DNA from: Alteribacillus bidgolensis
GTDB taxonomy: Bacteria; Bacillota; Bacilli; Bacillales; Marinococcaceae
Direction of reading: 5' to 3'
Length of the DNA: 64,000 nt
NCBI RefSeq assembly: GCF_002886255.1
Contig: NZ_KZ614149.1
Coordinates: 2,914,001 to 2,978,000 of the forward strand
A program made the translations under genes and the position numbers. Positions 61,532 to 64,000 of this stretch are shown here, one piece after another (within the stretch, counting starts at the first letter, position 1; every line of letters starts with the position of its first letter). A model generated the notes under the pieces. It ran no database searches. It was not told the origin of the DNA and worked only from the letters and a program-made list of their open reading frames with translations.

Positions 61532-62287
61532 TTATCTTCCTAACCATCCACCATCAACAGCTAATAAATGACCGTGTACATACTCTGAAGCTGGAGATGC
61601 TAAAAATAATGCTGGTCCTTTAAAGTCTTCTGGTTCTCCCCAGCGACCTGAAGGGATTCTTTCTAAAATTTGACGACTGCGGGTAGGATCATTGATTAAA
61701 GCAGTATTCATTTCTGTTGCAATATACCCTGGTACTATAGCGTTTACATTTATACCTTTAGAAGACCATTCATTGGCAAGCGCTTTAGTTAGCTGTCCAA
61801 CAGCACCTTTAGCGGAGGTATAAGCCGGTACATTTATTCCTCCTTGAAAAGATACGAGAGAAGCTATGTTAATAATTTTCCCCTTGTTCTTTTGGACCAT
61901 GATTTTTCCTGCTTCTTGACAAAGGATCCAAACAGCTTTCAAATTAATATTAATCACTTGATCCCAATCTTCTTCAGGAAATTCTACAGCAGGATGGCGC
62001 TTCTGAATTCCAGCATTATTTACGAGAATATCAGTGGAGCCCATTTCTTCTGCAATATTAGGAATAACAGATCTCACTTGTTCCAAATCATTTAAATCAC
62101 AGTAAAATATTTTACATTTAACCCCTAAATCCTCAATTTCACGTTTCGTTTCATCGTTTGATGACCGTTGAATTAATGCTACATCAGCTCCTGCTTCTGC
62201 TAAAGCAATGGCAATTGATTTTCCTATTCCTCGTGTTGTTCCGGTTACTGCAGCTACTTGTCCTTTCAACGTATCTCTACTAAACAT
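61532..62287 (-). CDS. SDR family oxidoreductase, gluconate/deoxygluconate dehydrogenase-like
   Basis: 251 residues, classical SDR. Cofactor motif TGTTRGIGKS (~15-24), NNAGI (~90-94), catalytic Ser143, Tyr156 and Lys160 (YTSAK). The length and the YVHGHLLAVDGGWLGR end are those of KduD/gluconate 5-dehydrogenase-type enzymes. It would oxidise or reduce a keto sugar acid of the operon's pathway. Confidence 0.9.
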   Translation of the reverse strand: MFSRDTLKGQVAAVTGTTRGIGKSIAIALAEAGADVALIQRSSNDETKREIEDLGVKCKIFYCDLNDLEQVRSVIPNIAEEMGSTDILVNNAGIQKRHPAVEFPEEDWDQVININLKAVWILCQEAGKIMVQKNKGKIINIASLVSFQGGINVPAYTSAKGAVGQLTKALANEWSSKGINVNAIVPGYIATEMNTALINDPTRSRQILERIPSGRWGEPEDFKGPALFLASPASEYVHGHLLAVDGGWLGR

Positions 62288-62301
62288 AGAAACACCTCAC
62301 C

Positions 62302-63312
62302 TTAAAGTTGATATAATACTTTCAAAGATTGATTGGAATCCTTCATTAGTTGAAAGCCTTCATCAAATTTTCCAATTGGAAGTTTATGTGAAATTAATGT
62401 ACTAACATCTACCTCTTTATTTTTTAACATGTAAAGTGCTTGTTCAAAATCGTACGTAGAAAAACATCTGGTTGTTTTTAATGAAATTTCTCTAAAATGC
62501 ATTTGAGCCATTTTCACTTGAGGAGGTTTTTTATAAACACTAACTAACATTATTTCTCCTTGTGGTTTTATGGCGTCAATCATTTGATCAGCCGTGCTTT
62601 GCGTGCCTGCTACTTCAAATACTGCATCGGCCCCTATTCCATTTGTTAAATCTTTTGCTACATGAACTATATCCGTTTTACTGGCATCTACAGTATAAAA
62701 ACCTAGTTTTTCGGCTAATTGTAATCGGAACGGGCTTACATCTGATATGACTACTTGTGAAGCTCCAGCTCTATTTGCAAGCATAGCAATAAGCATCCCA
62801 ATTGGACCGGCACCGAGAATAACCACTACATCACCGATTCTCATACTTGACTTTCTTATGGAATGAACGGCTACAGCAAGAGGTTCTGTTAAAGCTCCTT
62901 CTTCATCACTAACGGAATCGTCCAATAAAAATAAGTTATTTGCAGGTACACTTACATACTCAGCGAACCCGCCGTTTCTATCAATTCCCAGATACTTTAA
63001 ATTATTACAGATATGGTTTTGTCCAATACTACAGGCATAACATTTCCCGCAACTGATAAGGGGATTAATCGTTACTCTATCCCCAGGTTTTATGCGATCG
63101 AGTCCTTTTACTTCTTTTACATAACCTGAGAATTCATGTCCCATAATTAATGGAGGGGCTGCTCTTGGATGAGCCCCAGAGTAAATCATCATATCCGTTC
63201 CACAAATTCCAGCATAGGCGACTTTAACTAACGCTTCTTTGTCATTTAAGTGAGGAATATTTTCTTCATTTACTTGTACGGTTTCCGCTCCTTTATATAC
63301 GCCTGCGTTCAT
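62302..63312 (-). CDS. zinc-dependent alcohol/polyol dehydrogenase (MDR family)
   Basis: 336 residues. The catalytic zinc motif GICGTDM (Cys37) and GHEFSG are followed by the structural zinc cluster (CGKCYACSIGQNHIC). The Rossmann motif is GAGPIGMLIAMLA. I chose the ATG at 63312 because AAGGAG lies just before it; the frame extends to 63351 inside the regulator gene. L-idonate or threonine dehydrogenase-like; it may oxidise a sugar alcohol or aldonate feeding the pathway. Confidence 0.9.
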   Translation of the reverse strand: MNAGVYKGAETVQVNEENIPHLNDKEALVKVAYAGICGTDMMIYSGAHPRAAPPLIMGHEFSGYVKEVKGLDRIKPGDRVTINPLISCGKCYACSIGQNHICNNLKYLGIDRNGGFAEYVSVPANNLFLLDDSVSDEEGALTEPLAVAVHSIRKSSMRIGDVVVILGAGPIGMLIAMLANRAGASQVVISDVSPFRLQLAEKLGFYTVDASKTDIVHVAKDLTNGIGADAVFEVAGTQSTADQMIDAIKPQGEIMLVSVYKKPPQVKMAQMHFREISLKTTRCFSTYDFEQALYMLKNKEVDVSTLISHKLPIGKFDEGFQLMKDSNQSLKVLYQL

Positions 63313-63316
63313 CTTA

Positions 63317-64000
63317 TTACTCCTTTTCCACTCTGTTGTTAATAAAGACACTATTTCTTACTGTAGCTCTTGTATCCAAGAAATGGATTTGAAGATTTTC
63401 TTCAATTTTATCGACATCGCCCACCATAATCGCATTTACAATATCTAAGTGGCTCTGAATCAAAAAATCTTTATATTGTAATTTTTTTTCTGTAGAGAAT
63501 CTTTTTTTAGTAGCTATTAATAGTGCCGTTATAATCAATTTTTCAATATTTTTCCACAAATGATAGATACGATTATGATCACTTGCCCTAATTACTGCTT
63601 CATGAAACGCTATATCCTGAATAGCCAATTCCGTAGCATCTTTCTTATCAATAGCAATTTTCATTTTCTCTACTGTAAATTGTAAAAAAGCAATAAGCTC
63701 CTCATCGTTTTTCTCCGCACATTTTTTCATGGCAAAACTCTCAATTAAATAACGAATATCATTTAATTCTTCAATATCCTTTTGAGAGATTCCAATAATT
63801 TCAACACCCGTTCTTTTCAAGCTAAGCAATCCTTCATTTTGAAGAATACGTAATGCTTCTCTTGATGGAGAACGACTAGAATTATATTTTTTTGCGATAG
63901 AATTTTCTGACACAAAATCCCCTGGCTTTAATTGCCCCGCGATAATTTCATAACGCATAAGACCGGCAATTTCTTCTCCTTTGGAATGAGGATCTAATTT
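63317..64000 (-). CDS. GntR/FCD family regulator, cut by the window edge
   Basis: The frame is open to base 64000, so the true start lies beyond the window. A GntR winged helix (GDFVSENSIAKKYNSSRSP, EALRILQNEGLLSLKRTG) is followed by an FCD ligand-binding domain (~75-200) with the metal-site residues expected in FHEAVIRASDHNRI. FCD regulators usually repress adjacent catabolic operons until a sugar acid binds. It is the first gene of the minus-strand operon, five bases before the dehydrogenase start. Confidence 0.9.
   Translation of the reverse strand, partial: KLDPHSKGEEIAGLMRYEIIAGQLKPGDFVSENSIAKKYNSSRSPSREALRILQNEGLLSLKRTGVEIIGISQKDIEELNDIRYLIESFAMKKCAEKNDEELIAFLQFTVEKMKIAIDKKDATELAIQDIAFHEAVIRASDHNRIYHLWKNIEKLIITALLIATKKRFSTEKKLQYKDFLIQSHLDIVNAIMVGDVDKIEENLQIHFLDTRATVRNSVFINNRVEKE

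Overview
The window looks like the chromosome of a moderately halophilic or alkaliphilic, endospore-forming Bacillaceae bacterium. Evidence: strong AGGAGG-type ribosome binding sites with frequent GTG and TTG starts; Bacillus-type genes (ypmR/ypmS, DUF421, DUF2325, KGG-repeat stress protein, a remnant of a Ger(x)C germination protein); many Na+-coupled or osmolyte transporters (two NhaC-type antiporters, a PanF-type symporter, a BCCT carrier, a TRAP carrier); and a very acidic secreted repeat protein. No rRNA or tRNA gene and no CRISPR array was seen.

The most coherent unit spans 3.1-33.4 kb. It holds three omega-amino-acid/diamine-type class III aminotransferases, a C45 acyltransferase/amidase, a semialdehyde-type dehydrogenase, a GNAT acetyltransferase, alanine dehydrogenase, an M20-family N-carbamoyl amidohydrolase, agmatine deiminase, an APC permease, two NhaC-type carriers, a broken acetylpolyamine deacetylase-like gene and two PAS-AAA+-HTH sigma-54 activators. 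Six sequences that fit the sigma-54 (-24/-12) consensus stand in front of six of these transcription units, including a divergent pair. I infer a sigma-54 (SigL) regulon for agmatine/putrescine-type amine catabolism: agmatine to N-carbamoylputrescine to putrescine, then pyruvate-dependent transamination, aldehyde oxidation, and recycling of alanine to pyruvate and ammonium. The substrates are inferred, not proven.

An iron block (16.6-20.9 kb) interrupts this. It has a siderophore-binding lipoprotein and two FecCD permeases without a local ATPase behind Fur-box-like sites, and a DUF2325 gene plus an unknown gene behind two identical Fur-box-like sites. From 33 to 38 kb lies a decayed, accessory-looking region. 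It contains a Cys-patterned secreted peptide resembling a bacteriocin precursor, an XRE regulator/membrane protein pair with palindromic operators, and remnants of several genes. From 37.7 to 56 kb come ypmR/ypmS, an HpaB-type monooxygenase, yhdT-panF behind a leader terminator, a taurine/omega-amino acid aminotransferase, a GAF protein, a molybdopterin oxidoreductase pseudogene, a BCCT carrier, DUF421 pseudogenes, stress proteins, the 13-residue-repeat protein, and a type I toxin-antitoxin locus (about 56 kb). The last 8 kb is one minus-strand operon (GntR regulator, alcohol dehydrogenase, SDR, mannonate-dehydratase-like enolase, TRAP transporter, 2-hydroxyacid dehydrogenase) for a sugar-acid-like substrate.

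Three kinds of non-coding repeat recur between genes: a ~97-bp element with two conserved hairpins (about ten copies, most partial), arrays of five TACT(CG/AT/AG)CC motifs spaced at exactly 21 nt (three arrays), and a longer GC-rich palindromic element (two copies). Pseudogenes are common: IS110 transposase, DUF1801, NERD, HDAC-like, GerAC, DMT/SMR, molybdopterin oxidoreductase and two DUF421 genes.
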